Below, piece by piece: positions 17,154-25,301 of a stretch of DNA of 64,000 bases. The stretch covers positions 1-64,000 of the forward strand of contig NZ_JAIERS010000003.1 in NCBI RefSeq assembly GCF_019746665.1, read 5' to 3'. This DNA comes from Sphingomonas sp. Its GTDB lineage: Bacteria > Pseudomonadota > Alphaproteobacteria > Sphingomonadales > Sphingomonadaceae. Numbering within the stretch: the first letter of the stretch is position 1; every line of letters begins with the position of its first letter. Both the position numbers and the translations under genes were made by a program. Below the pieces are notes generated by a model. The model was not told where the DNA came from. It made no database searches and saw nothing but the letters and a program-made list of their open reading frames with translations.

Positions 17154-18098
17154 ATGCGCCTGCCGCTATTTGCCGCGCTGCTGACCCTCGCCACGCCCGC
17201 GCTGGCGCAGGACCGCGAGGTGAGCATCCCCGGGCCGCAGGGCGCGCTCCACGGCGCGTTGCTCACGCCCAAGCAGGCGAAGGCGGTGGTGGTCATCATC
17301 CCCGGCTCCGGCCCCACCGATCGCGACGGCAACAACCCGCTGGGGGTGCGCGCCCAGAATCTGAAACTGCTCGCGGAGGGGCTGGCGCAACAGGGCGTCG
17401 CCAGCATCCGCATCGACAAGCGCGGCCTGTTCTCCAGCGCTGCCGCGATCGCCAACGCCAATGCGGTGACGATCGCCGATTACGCCGCCGACGCGCGCGC
17501 CTGGGCGGCGTTCGCGGCGAAGGAAGCGGGCCTGCCCTGCGCCTGGCTGGTCGGGCATAGCGAGGGCGGGCTGGTCGCGCTCGCCGCCGGCAACGCGCCG
17601 ACGATCTGCGGCCAGGTGCTGGTGAGCTCGCTCGGCCGGCCCTATGGCGAGGTGATCCGGGCGCAGCTCAAGGCCAACCCGGCGAACGCGCCGGTGCTCG
17701 CCGACGCCTATCGCGCGCTCGATGCCCTCGCGGCGGGCAAGACGATCGACGTCAGCGGCTTCCACCCCGCGCTGCAGCAACTGTTCAACCCCGCGGTCCA
17801 GCCCTTCCTGATCGACGCTTTCCGCCAGAACCCGCGCGAGCTGGCCGCCGCGCTGAAAGGCCCGGTGATGATCGTCCAGGGCCAGGCCGATCTCCAGGTG
17901 ACGCAGGCCGACGCCGCCGCGCTGAAGGGCGGCGCGCCCTTCGCCGAACTGCTGCTGGTGCCGGGCGTCAATCATGTGCTGAAGCATGTCGATGGCACCC
18001 CGGGCGACAATCTCGCCAGCTATTCCATCCCCGATCGCCCGATCGCGCGCGAAGTGGTGGACGGGATCGCGAGCTTCGTCACCAACCCCGCCCGCTGA
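17154..18098 (+). CDS. Secreted alpha/beta hydrolase
   Basis: 314-aa alpha/beta-hydrolase with a signal peptide (18 residues, ends ALA before QDRE). The oxyanion region IPGSGPTDRDGNN is near residue 50, the nucleophile serine sits in GHSEGG (about 150), and a late NHVLKH supplies the catalytic histidine. Resembles the YdjC/YtmA-like alpha/beta-hydrolase fold enzymes whose natural substrates are unknown. Start at ATG 17154 follows AAAGGAA; an upstream in-frame start would place polar residues before the signal peptide. Confidence 0.8.
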   Translation: MRLPLFAALLTLATPALAQDREVSIPGPQGALHGALLTPKQAKAVVVIIPGSGPTDRDGNNPLGVRAQNLKLLAEGLAQQGVASIRIDKRGLFSSAAAIANANAVTIADYAADARAWAAFAAKEAGLPCAWLVGHSEGGLVALAAGNAPTICGQVLVSSLGRPYGEVIRAQLKANPANAPVLADAYRALDALAAGKTIDVSGFHPALQQLFNPAVQPFLIDAFRQNPRELAAALKGPVMIVQGQADLQVTQADAAALKGGAPFAELLLVPGVNHVLKHVDGTPGDNLASYSIPDRPIAREVVDGIASFVTNPAR

Positions 18099-18146
18099 CA
18101 GTCGCGGTTGATCGGTTCTTAACCATCCCGGGCTTATGCCCGGATC

Positions 18147-18785
18147 ATGGCACGGGCATGCAATTTGTGTGGAGACGAGCTCAGCCGCGCGGGGATCGCT
18201 CGGTGCATGGTGCCGCACTGCCCGGAGAAACAGGGTGGCGGCAGCGCGCGCGTGCTGCGGCTGCTGATTCCGGCGCTGCTGCTCGCGGCGAGCGTGGTCG
18301 GCCTCGCCTATCTGCTCGTCAGCCGACATCAGCCGGTCGAGGAAGTGGCCAGCCCCTTCGCGCCGGAAGCCGACAACAGCATCGCCGCGACCGATACCGA
18401 GCAGCTTCCGGTGGCCGCGTCGAGCGGCGCGACAGCGCCCGCGACGGCACCGAGCGCGGCGGGCGGCATTGGCGGGATCGCGATTCCCGCCGGATTGTTC
18501 GGCCCCGCCGATCCCCGCGCGGCGCAGCGCGTGCAAAGCTTTTCCTGCGCCAGCGCCAATGCCAGCCCCGCCCGCCAGCTGGTGTGCAACCATTGGGAAC
18601 TGGCGACGGTCGACTATAATCTGGCGCTCGCTTATCGCCGCGCGCTCGCCACTGTAGCCAATCCGGCTGCGCTGCGCCGCGAACAGCGCGGCTGGCTCCA
18701 GGCGCTCGACCGCCAGCGCGAGGCGACGCGGATTCTCCAGCATTATCAGGCGCGGCTCGAACGGCTGAGCAAGCCCGCCGCCTGA
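18147..18785 (+). CDS. Membrane protein with zinc ribbon and LprI-like domain
   Basis: 212-aa protein with three parts: an N-terminal CxxC...C....C zinc-ribbon-like module (C5, C8, C20, C25), one transmembrane helix (about 37-58), an Ala/Ser/Thr-rich linker, and a C-terminal region SFSCASANASPARQLVC...YNLALAYRRAL resembling DUF1311/LprI-like lysozyme-inhibitor domains with two cysteines. Probably inner-membrane with the LprI-like part in the periplasm. Function unknown; the combination is uncommon to my knowledge. Confidence 0.6.
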   Translation: MARACNLCGDELSRAGIARCMVPHCPEKQGGGSARVLRLLIPALLLAASVVGLAYLLVSRHQPVEEVASPFAPEADNSIAATDTEQLPVAASSGATAPATAPSAAGGIGGIAIPAGLFGPADPRAAQRVQSFSCASANASPARQLVCNHWELATVDYNLALAYRRALATVANPAALRREQRGWLQALDRQREATRILQHYQARLERLSKPAA

Positions 18786-18830
18786 CCCCCCTCTCGACGG
18801 CTGGCCTCGCCCGCGTCTAGAGCAGCCACC

Positions 18831-20879
18831 ATGCAGCCCCCCGTCGCCCCGCGCCGCCCGCAGACCGCAACCCATCACGGCATCACCCTCGAAGACCCCT
18901 ATGCCTGGCTGAAGGACCCCGGCTATCCCGAGGTGAAGGACGCCGAAATCCTGGGCTATCTGGAGGCCGAGAACGCCTATTTCGAAGCCGCGATGGCGCC
19001 CCACCGGCCGCTGATCGACCGGCTCTATGAAGAGCTGAAGGGGCGCATCAAGGAAGACGACGCCTCTGTCCCGCAAAAGGATGGCGACTGGCTCTACTGG
19101 ACCGCGTTCGAAACCGGCGGGCAGTATCGCAAATGGTGGCGCAAGCCCGTCGCGGGCGGGGCCGACCAGCTGATCCTCGACGAACCCGCGCTGGCGGAAG
19201 GCAAGGAATATTTCCGCCTCGGTGCTTTGGCGGTGAGCAACAATGGCCGCTGGCTCGCTTACGCGATCGACGACAATGGCTCCGAACGCTTCGAGCTGCG
19301 GGTGAAGGATCTGGCGACGGGCGCGCATCTGCCCGACGTGATCCCCGGCATCCTCTCCGAAATCGTCTGGACCGCCGACGATGCCGGCTTCCTCTACGGC
19401 CTCGCCAACGCGCAGTGGCGCACCGACAATGCCCGCTTCCACCGGCTGGGCGACGATCCGGCGAACGATGTCGAATTGTTCAAGGAAGCCGATGAGGGCT
19501 TCCGCGTCGGCGTCGGCGAGACGAGCGACCGGCAATGGCTGGTCGTCTCGACCGGCGATCATGTGACGAGCGAGGTCTATCTCCTTCCGGCGGGCGATCC
19601 GCTCGCGCCGCTGAAGCTCGTCTCGGCGCGGCAGCCGGGGCGCGAATATGATGTCGATGCGCGCGAGGGGACGCTGTTCATCCACACCAACGACACCCAC
19701 CCCAATTTCCGCCTCTGCACCGCGAGCATCGACGCGCCGGACATGTGGGAGGAACGGATCGCGCCTTCCGATCAATTCTACATGACCGGGGTGACGATCT
19801 TCCGCGATTTCTTCGTGGTGGAGGGCCGCGAGGACGGGCTCGATCAGATCGAACTGCACCGCTACGAAGGGGGCGCCGCCAAGCGGATCGCTTTCCCCGA
19901 GGCGAGCTATGTCGCGGGGCTGGGCGACAATCCCGAATATGCGATGGACGTGCTGCGCATCGGCTATGAATCGATGGTCACGCCCGGCACCGTCTATGAT
20001 TATCACGTCTCCGACGACCGGCTTCAGGTGCTGAAGGTCCAGGAAATCCCCTCGGGCTATGAGGCGGCGCAATACGCGACCGAGCGGCTGAAGATCCGCG
20101 CGCGCGACGGGACGATGGTGCCCGTTTCGATCGTCTATCCGCTGGGCTTCCCGCGCGATGGCTCGCGCCCGCTCTACCTCTATGCGTACGGCGCCTATGG
20201 CTATGCGGTGCCGCCGGGCTTTTCGACCGGGCGGCTGTCGCTGCTCGATCGCGGCTTCGCCTTCGCGATCGCGCATATCCGCGGTGGCGACGATCTCGGC
20301 CAGCAATGGTATCTCGACGGCAAGCTGGAAAAACGCACCAACAGCTTCAACGATTTCGTCGATGTGGCGAAGGCGTTGATCGACGGCGGCTGGACCAGCG
20401 CCGGCCGGATCGCCATCGCCGGGCGCTCGGCGGGGGGCGAGCTGATGGGGGCGGTGGTCAACAGCGATCCCGAGCTGTGGGGCGCGGTGATCGCCGATGT
20501 GCCGTTCGTCGACGTGCTGAACACCATGCTCGACGCCGAACTGCCGCTCACCCCGGGCGAATGGCCCGAATGGGGCAACCCGATCGAGGACAAGGCCGCG
20601 TTCGAGCTGATCCGATCGTACAGCCCCTATGACAATGTGGCGGCCAAGGCCTATCCGCCCTTGTTCATCTCGGGCGGGCTCAACGATCCGCGCGTGACCT
20701 ATTGGGAGCCCGCCAAATGGGCGGCGAAACTGCGCGCGACCAAGACCGACGCCAATCTGCTGCTGCTCAAGACCAATATGGGCGCCGGGCATGGCGGCAA
20801 ATCGGGCCGGTTCGAGAGTTTGCGCGAACTCGCCGAGGAGCACGCCTTCGTGCTGTGGCAGCTGGGGGTGGAAGCGTGA
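18831..20879 (+). CDS. ptrB: Oligopeptidase B-like S9A peptidase
   Basis: 682-aa prolyl-oligopeptidase family serine peptidase that cleaves short peptides, in oligopeptidase B after basic residues. An N-terminal beta-propeller (about 70-400) is followed by an alpha/beta-hydrolase domain with nucleophile S533 in GRSAGGE and catalytic H654 in GHGGKSG. The opening PPVAPRRPQTATHHG...DPYAWLKDP is typical. No signal peptide is visible, so probably cytoplasmic. A palindromic repeat follows its stop codon. Confidence 0.92.
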   Translation: MQPPVAPRRPQTATHHGITLEDPYAWLKDPGYPEVKDAEILGYLEAENAYFEAAMAPHRPLIDRLYEELKGRIKEDDASVPQKDGDWLYWTAFETGGQYRKWWRKPVAGGADQLILDEPALAEGKEYFRLGALAVSNNGRWLAYAIDDNGSERFELRVKDLATGAHLPDVIPGILSEIVWTADDAGFLYGLANAQWRTDNARFHRLGDDPANDVELFKEADEGFRVGVGETSDRQWLVVSTGDHVTSEVYLLPAGDPLAPLKLVSARQPGREYDVDAREGTLFIHTNDTHPNFRLCTASIDAPDMWEERIAPSDQFYMTGVTIFRDFFVVEGREDGLDQIELHRYEGGAAKRIAFPEASYVAGLGDNPEYAMDVLRIGYESMVTPGTVYDYHVSDDRLQVLKVQEIPSGYEAAQYATERLKIRARDGTMVPVSIVYPLGFPRDGSRPLYLYAYGAYGYAVPPGFSTGRLSLLDRGFAFAIAHIRGGDDLGQQWYLDGKLEKRTNSFNDFVDVAKALIDGGWTSAGRIAIAGRSAGGELMGAVVNSDPELWGAVIADVPFVDVLNTMLDAELPLTPGEWPEWGNPIEDKAAFELIRSYSPYDNVAAKAYPPLFISGGLNDPRVTYWEPAKWAAKLRATKTDANLLLLKTNMGAGHGGKSGRFESLRELAEEHAFVLWQLGVEA

Positions 20880-20891
20880 GGCGCGGCGAAG

Positions 20892-20988
20892 CCCTCTCCC
20901 CTTCAGGGGAGAGGGTTTGGGTGAGGGGGAAGCCAGGCGCGCGTCGGGCTTTTAAAGCCCCTCCCCTCTCCCCCCAGGGGGAGAGGGG
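20892..20988. repeat. Pair of CCCTCTCCCC palindromes
   Basis: Palindromes at 20892-20915 and 20963-20988 flank a short spacer. The right arm of the second (GGGGGAGAGGGG, 20977-20988) ends 3 nt before the ATG at 20992 and is the only purine-rich Shine-Dalgarno candidate for the thioesterase gene. Confidence 0.6.
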
Positions 20989-20991
20989 TTG

Positions 20992-21381
20992 ATGTTCACC
21001 CACCCCTTCACCGCCACCCCCGCCGACATCGACGAGCTTGGCCATGTCAACAACGCGGTCTGGGTGCGCTGGATTCAGGAGATCGCGGTCGCGCACTGGG
21101 CGCATCTCGCGACGCCCGAGGAGCAGGCGGCGTTCTTCTGGGTGATCACCCGGCACGAGATCGACTATCGCGGCAATCTGCGCGCCGGCGAGACCGCGAC
21201 CGGCGAAACCTGGGTCGCCGATCCGCCCAAGGGCGCGCGCTTCGATCGCCATGTCCGCTTCGTGGATGCGGGCGGCAAGGAACTGGTGCGCGCCGTCACC
21301 ACCTGGGCGATGATCGAACGCGCGAGCGGCCGGCCGATGCGGGTGCCGGCCGAACTCGCCGCCCGGTTCCTTTCGGCATGA
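20992..21381 (+). CDS. Acyl-CoA thioesterase (4HBT hotdog fold)
   Basis: 129-aa hotdog-fold thioesterase of the 4-hydroxybenzoyl-CoA thioesterase/YbgC group. The motif DELGHVNNAVWVRWIQE (about 12-28) contains the catalytic Asp region. Substrate unknown. Overlaps the following methyltransferase by 4 bp. Its ribosome-binding site appears to be supplied by the right arm of the upstream palindromic repeat. Confidence 0.85.
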   Translation: MFTHPFTATPADIDELGHVNNAVWVRWIQEIAVAHWAHLATPEEQAAFFWVITRHEIDYRGNLRAGETATGETWVADPPKGARFDRHVRFVDAGGKELVRAVTTWAMIERASGRPMRVPAELAARFLSA

Positions 21382-21929
21382 GCCTGAAGTTCCTCGGCCA
21401 GTTCCTGCGCCACCCGCGATCGACGGGGGCGGTGTGGCCGTCCTCGCCCGCGCTGGCGGCGGCGATGGCGGCGGCGGTGCCGGCGGAGGCGCTGCTGATC
21501 GTGGAATATGGCCCCGGCACCGGCGTGTTCACCGCCGCGCTGCGCCGCGCGCATCCCCAGGCGCGGCTGGTCGCGATCGAGTATAACCCCGCCTTCCACG
21601 CCGCGCTCGCCGCGCGCTTCGCGGGGGATCCGCTGACGGAGCCGGTGCTGGGATCGGCGGCGGACGTGGCCGCGATCCTCGCCGCGCGCGGGCTAAGCGC
21701 GCCGGAGGCGATCGTCTCGGGCCTGCCTTTCACCTCGCTGCCCGCCGCGCTTGGCGAGACGATCCTGGCGGAGACCGCGCGGCTGCTCGGTGCCGAGGGG
21801 CGCTTCGTGCTGTTCCAATATTCGCGCGCGCGGATCGGGCTCATCAGCCGCCACTTCGCCCGGATCGAGGCGCGGCGGGTATGGGCGAACCTGCCGCCCG
21901 CCTGGGTGCTGGGGTGCGATAATCGCTGA
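21378..21929 (+). CDS. SAM-dependent methyltransferase, phospholipid N-methyltransferase-like
   Basis: 183-aa class I methyltransferase. The SAM-binding glycine-rich motif is VEYGPGTGVFT (about 42-52), followed by an acidic loop AIEYNPAF. The SGLPFTSLP segment replaces the NPPY-type motif and resembles PmtA-like phospholipid methyltransferases and RsmA-related enzymes. PmtA would make phosphatidylcholine precursors from phosphatidylethanolamine; at 183 aa this protein is close to that family's size. Specificity is not certain. Coupled to the thioesterase. Confidence 0.7.
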   Translation: MSLKFLGQFLRHPRSTGAVWPSSPALAAAMAAAVPAEALLIVEYGPGTGVFTAALRRAHPQARLVAIEYNPAFHAALAARFAGDPLTEPVLGSAADVAAILAARGLSAPEAIVSGLPFTSLPAALGETILAETARLLGAEGRFVLFQYSRARIGLISRHFARIEARRVWANLPPAWVLGCDNR

Positions 21930-21958
21930 GCGGGGCTCCCGGCTTCCACCCACCCCAA

Positions 21959-22024
21959 CCCCTCCCTTTCAGGGAGGGGCTAGCGGAGCCTTTTGTCGCG
22001 TCTCCCCTCCCTGAAAGGGAGGGG
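21959..22024. repeat. Inverted pair of CCCCTCCCT palindromes
   Basis: The 21-bp palindrome at 21959-21979 is repeated in exact reverse orientation at 22004-22024. It lies between convergent genes (methyltransferase and purK), a position where it may act as a bidirectional terminator, though there are no T-tracts. Confidence 0.6.
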
Positions 22025-22058
22025 CCGGGAGTGGGTCCGGTCGGGGGGCCGCCGCGGC

Positions 22059-23132
22059 CTACCGCTCCAGCCGCGTCACATGCCCCATCTTGCGCCCGGC
22101 GCGGCGGCTTTTGCCATAGAGGTGGAGATGGGTGTCGTGCGCGCCGAGCGCGCCGCGCCAATCGCCAAGATCGCCGATCAGATTCTCCATCACCACCCGG
22201 CTGGCGGTGAGCCCGGTATCGCCCAGCGGCAGGCCGCAGATCGCGCGGATATGGTTTTCGAACTGCGAGGTGCGCGCGCCCTCGATCGTCCAGTGCCCCG
22301 AATTATGGACGCGCGGCGCCATTTCGTTGAACACCGGCCCGTCCGCCCCCGCGAAATATTCGCAGGCGAGCACGCCGACATAATCGAGCCGATCGGCGAT
22401 CCGCCCGGTCAGCGCCGCCGCCTCGGTCCACAACGCCGCGACTTGCGGAGGGGCGGGCAAGGTCGAGCGCTTCAGGATGCCCTGCTCATGCTCGTTGTGC
22501 GGCGGGGCGTAGCTCACCATCGCGCCATCGGCACCGCGCGCGAGCAGGATCGAGAATTCGTGCGCGAAATCGACCAGCCCCTCGACGATCGCCGCGCGCC
22601 CGCCGACCGCCGCCCAGGCATCCGCCGCCGCGCCCGGATCGGCGATGCGCACCTGGCCCTTGCCGTCATAGCCAAGCGTCAGCGTCTTCAGGATCGCGGG
22701 CGTCCCGATCGCCGCCAGCGCGGCTTCCAGCTCGGCGAGGCTTTCGACCCGCCGCCACGGCGCGGTGCGCCCGCCGAGCCCGCCGACGAAGCGCTTCTCG
22801 TTCGCCCGGTCCTGCGCGACGCCGAGCGCGCCGGGATTGGGATGCACCGGCACCTTGGTCGCCAGGTAACTAACGGGCGCAAGGGCGATATTCTCGAACT
22901 CGTAGGTCACCACGTCGCACGAGGCGGCGAAATCATCGAGCACGATATGGTTATGGTAATCGGCGCGGATAAAGCTTGAGGCGGTCTGCGCCGCGACGCT
23001 CTCCTCATCGGGGGCCAGCACCAGCGTGCGATAGCCGAGCTGCGCGGCGGCGGCCGCCAGCATCCGCCCGAGCTGGCCGCCGCCCAGGATGCCGATGGTG
23101 GCGCCGGGCTCCAGCAGCGCGCGCTCAGGCAT
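22059..23132 (-). CDS. purK: 5-(carboxyamino)imidazole ribonucleotide synthase
   Basis: 357-aa ATP-grasp enzyme of purine synthesis; converts AIR, bicarbonate and ATP to N5-CAIR. Opening [17 protein letters not shown] is the preATP-grasp motif; later YDGKGQ and [18 protein letters not shown] are hallmark PurK segments. Overlaps the 3' end of purE by 8 bp, forming the usual purE-purK operon. Cytoplasmic. Confidence 0.95.
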   Translation of the reverse strand: MPERALLEPGATIGILGGGQLGRMLAAAAAQLGYRTLVLAPDEESVAAQTASSFIRADYHNHIVLDDFAASCDVVTYEFENIALAPVSYLATKVPVHPNPGALGVAQDRANEKRFVGGLGGRTAPWRRVESLAELEAALAAIGTPAILKTLTLGYDGKGQVRIADPGAAADAWAAVGGRAAIVEGLVDFAHEFSILLARGADGAMVSYAPPHNEHEQGILKRSTLPAPPQVAALWTEAAALTGRIADRLDYVGVLACEYFAGADGPVFNEMAPRVHNSGHWTIEGARTSQFENHIRAICGLPLGDTGLTASRVVMENLIGDLGDWRGALGAHDTHLHLYGKSRRAGRKMGHVTRLER

Positions 23133-23604
23133 CGGGCGCCTCGGCCACGCTCTCGGTCTGCGCCGCGCGCCATGCCGCGAGCCGTTCGCCCAGCGCCGCG
23201 TCGTTCAGCGCCAGGATCGCGGCGGCGAGCAAAGCGGCGTTCTTCGCCCCCGCTACCCCGATCGCGAGCGTGCCGACCGGAATCCCGGCGGGCATCTGCA
23301 CGATCGAGAGCAGGCTATCGAGCCCGTTCAGGCTTTTCGATTGCACCGGCACCCCCAGCACCGGCAGCGCGGTCATCGCCGCCGCCATGCCGGGCAGATG
23401 CGCCGCCCCGCCCGCGCCGGCGATGATCACCTTCAGCCCGCGCGCCGCCGCGCTTTTGGCGTAATCATAGAGCCGGTCCGGGGTGCGGTGCGCCGAGACG
23501 ACGCGGCGCTCATGCGCCACGCCCAGCGTATCGAGCAGATCGGCGGCGTGGCGCATCGTCTCCCAATCGGAGGTGCTGCCCATGATGATGCCGACCAACG
23601 CCAT
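23125..23604 (-). CDS. purE: 5-(carboxyamino)imidazole ribonucleotide mutase
   Basis: 159-aa class I PurE, converts N5-CAIR to CAIR. Motifs [34 protein letters not shown] and GVPVQS are intact. Transcribed before purK with overlapping reading frames. Confidence 0.96.
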   Translation of the reverse strand: MALVGIIMGSTSDWETMRHAADLLDTLGVAHERRVVSAHRTPDRLYDYAKSAAARGLKVIIAGAGGAAHLPGMAAAMTALPVLGVPVQSKSLNGLDSLLSIVQMPAGIPVGTLAIGVAGAKNAALLAAAILALNDAALGERLAAWRAAQTESVAEAPDA

Positions 23605-23703
23605 GCTCGCCCCCGCTGCGGGAAGCCCCGCCCCTTAGCGACCGGGACGGCGCGGAGCAAGGCGGGGCTCGCCAGCGGCGGGCGGGTGCGTTAGCTTGCG
23701 ACC

Positions 23704-24246
23704 ATGTCCTTGCCCGACAGCCAATCCCCGGCCGCCGACGAGCGCGCGGGCCTGGGCGATTTCGCCCGCCGCTTCGCCGGGCCGCTGCGGCGCTTCTTCG
23801 CGCGCCGGCTGGGCAACGAGGCCGATGTCGCCGATCTGGTGCAGGATGTGTTCGAGCGGCTGAGCCGGCTCGACGATCCGGGCGCGATCCAGCGCGCCGA
23901 AAGCTTCGTCTTCGTCACCGCCGCCAATGTGCTGAAGGACCATGCCCGGCGCGGCCGGGTACGCGGCGCGGGGCAGCACGAACCGATCGAGCCCCATGCC
24001 GAGACACTTCCCGGTTCGGAGATTCCGCCCGACCGCGTCTTGGCGAGCAGGAAGATCGCGGCGCAACTGCACGCGGCGCTGCTCGAACTGCCCGAGCGCA
24101 GCCGCGATGTGATCGTGCTGCGTCTGATGGAGGGTTGGAAGATGGCCGATGTCGCCGCCGCGCTCGGCATTTCGACCCGGGCGGCGGAAAAGCACCAGGC
24201 GCGCGCGCTCGCCCATCTCGCCGAACGGCTGCGGGGTTGGCGATGA
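23704..24246 (+). CDS. ECF RNA polymerase sigma factor (FecI-like)
   Basis: 180-aa extracytoplasmic-function sigma factor. Region 2 (FARRLGNEADVADLVQDVFERL, about 35-60) and region 4 (LPERSRDVIVLRLMEGWKMADVAAALGIS, about 130-160) are clear. Followed with a 4-bp overlap by a FecR-type regulator and then a TonB receptor with an STN signalling domain, so it should transcribe the receptor gene in response to a ligand outside the cell, probably a ferric siderophore. Confidence 0.92.
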   Translation: MSLPDSQSPAADERAGLGDFARRFAGPLRRFFARRLGNEADVADLVQDVFERLSRLDDPGAIQRAESFVFVTAANVLKDHARRGRVRGAGQHEPIEPHAETLPGSEIPPDRVLASRKIAAQLHAALLELPERSRDVIVLRLMEGWKMADVAAALGISTRAAEKHQARALAHLAERLRGWR

Positions 24247-25214
24247 GCGAGCGGCGGGGGATCGAGGCGGCAAGCTGGGCGGCGCGGCGCGCCGAGCCCG
24301 ATGCCGGCGCCGAGGCGGAGCGCCGCTTCGCGCGGTGGCACGCCGATCCGCTCAACGCCGACGCCTATCGGGAAGCGGCGGCGACGCTCGCCTTGACGCG
24401 CGGGCTGGCGGACAGTCCGGACTTGCAGGCGCTGCGGCGGGCGAGCCTTAGCCGCGTCGCCCGGCGCGGGGTGCGGCGCGCGGCGATCGCGCCCCGGCTC
24501 GCGGCGGCGGCGGCGGCGTTGCTCGTCGTCGCGCTGCCGCTCAGCCTCGTGGTCCGCGCGCCGATGGCGGCGGCGACCGAGTATCGCACCGATCGCGGCC
24601 AGAAGCTCGACGTGACGCTCGAGGATGGCTCGCGGGTGACGCTCGATACCGACAGCCGGGTGCGCCTTGCCTATACGGCGCGCGAGCGGCGGCTGGTACT
24701 GCTCGCGGGACAGGCCCGGTTCGAGGTCGCCAAGCACCAGCCGCGCCCCTTCATCGTCGAGGCGGGCGAGCAGCAGGTGACGGCGCACGGCACCGAATTC
24801 GACGTGCGGCTCGATCCGGCGCAGACCCGCGTCGCGCTGATCGAGGGGCGGGTGACGGTCGCCGTGCCAGGCGCCCCGGTGGTGGCGATGCGCCCGGGCG
24901 AGCTGCTGGTGACCGGCGCGCGTGGCCGGATGCTGAAGCGCGATCCCCGCGCGGTGGAGGCGCTCACCAGCTGGAACGAGGGGCTGGTGATCGCGCAGGA
25001 CGAACCGCTCGCCACCGTCGCCGCCGAGATGAGCCGCTATGCCCGCCGCCCGATCCGGGTCGAGGGCGCCGCCGCGCGGATCCGGGTGAGCGGCGCCTTC
25101 CGGGCGGGCGCGACCGAGAGTTTCGCCGAGGCACTCGCGCTCGGCTTCCCGGTGCGCGCCGAACGCGGGCCCGATGGCGCGATCGTGCTGGTTCCGGCGG
25201 CGCCAAAAAAATAA
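24243..25214 (+). CDS. FecR family anti-sigma/sensor protein
   Basis: 323-aa inner-membrane signal transducer. N-terminal DUF4880-like cytoplasmic part (AASWAARRAEPDAGAEAERRFARW), one transmembrane helix (about 86-105), then the periplasmic FecR domain with TDRGQKLDVTLEDGSRVTLDTDSR and TVHGTEF-like HGTEFDVR. A C-terminal secretin/TonB-like STN segment (about 250-320) would contact the receptor's N-terminal domain. ATG 24243 overlaps the sigma-factor stop. Confidence 0.9.
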   Translation: MSERRGIEAASWAARRAEPDAGAEAERRFARWHADPLNADAYREAAATLALTRGLADSPDLQALRRASLSRVARRGVRRAAIAPRLAAAAAALLVVALPLSLVVRAPMAAATEYRTDRGQKLDVTLEDGSRVTLDTDSRVRLAYTARERRLVLLAGQARFEVAKHQPRPFIVEAGEQQVTAHGTEFDVRLDPAQTRVALIEGRVTVAVPGAPVVAMRPGELLVTGARGRMLKRDPRAVEALTSWNEGLVIAQDEPLATVAAEMSRYARRPIRVEGAAARIRVSGAFRAGATESFAEALALGFPVRAERGPDGAIVLVPAAPKK

Positions 25215-25301
25215 CCATCCCTGGTTCGGGTTTCCCCGCTCGCTGCGTTTTGAGACTTGAGCGCCCCGATTGAGGGCGCCCTGACGCAGGGAGATGGATC
25301 G

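Noticed and set aside
17166..20843. Long minus-strand open frame of about 1200 codons opposite three plus-strand genes
   Set aside because: Composition is His/Arg/Gly-rich with no domain; it lies opposite the alpha/beta hydrolase, LprI-like and oligopeptidase genes, whose motifs are clear. A GC-rich codon-position shadow.
25215..25301. Riboswitch or regulatory RNA before the TonB receptor
   Set aside because: The 87-bp gap is too short and has no cobalamin-box or other conserved structure; control by the adjacent sigma factor is sufficient.
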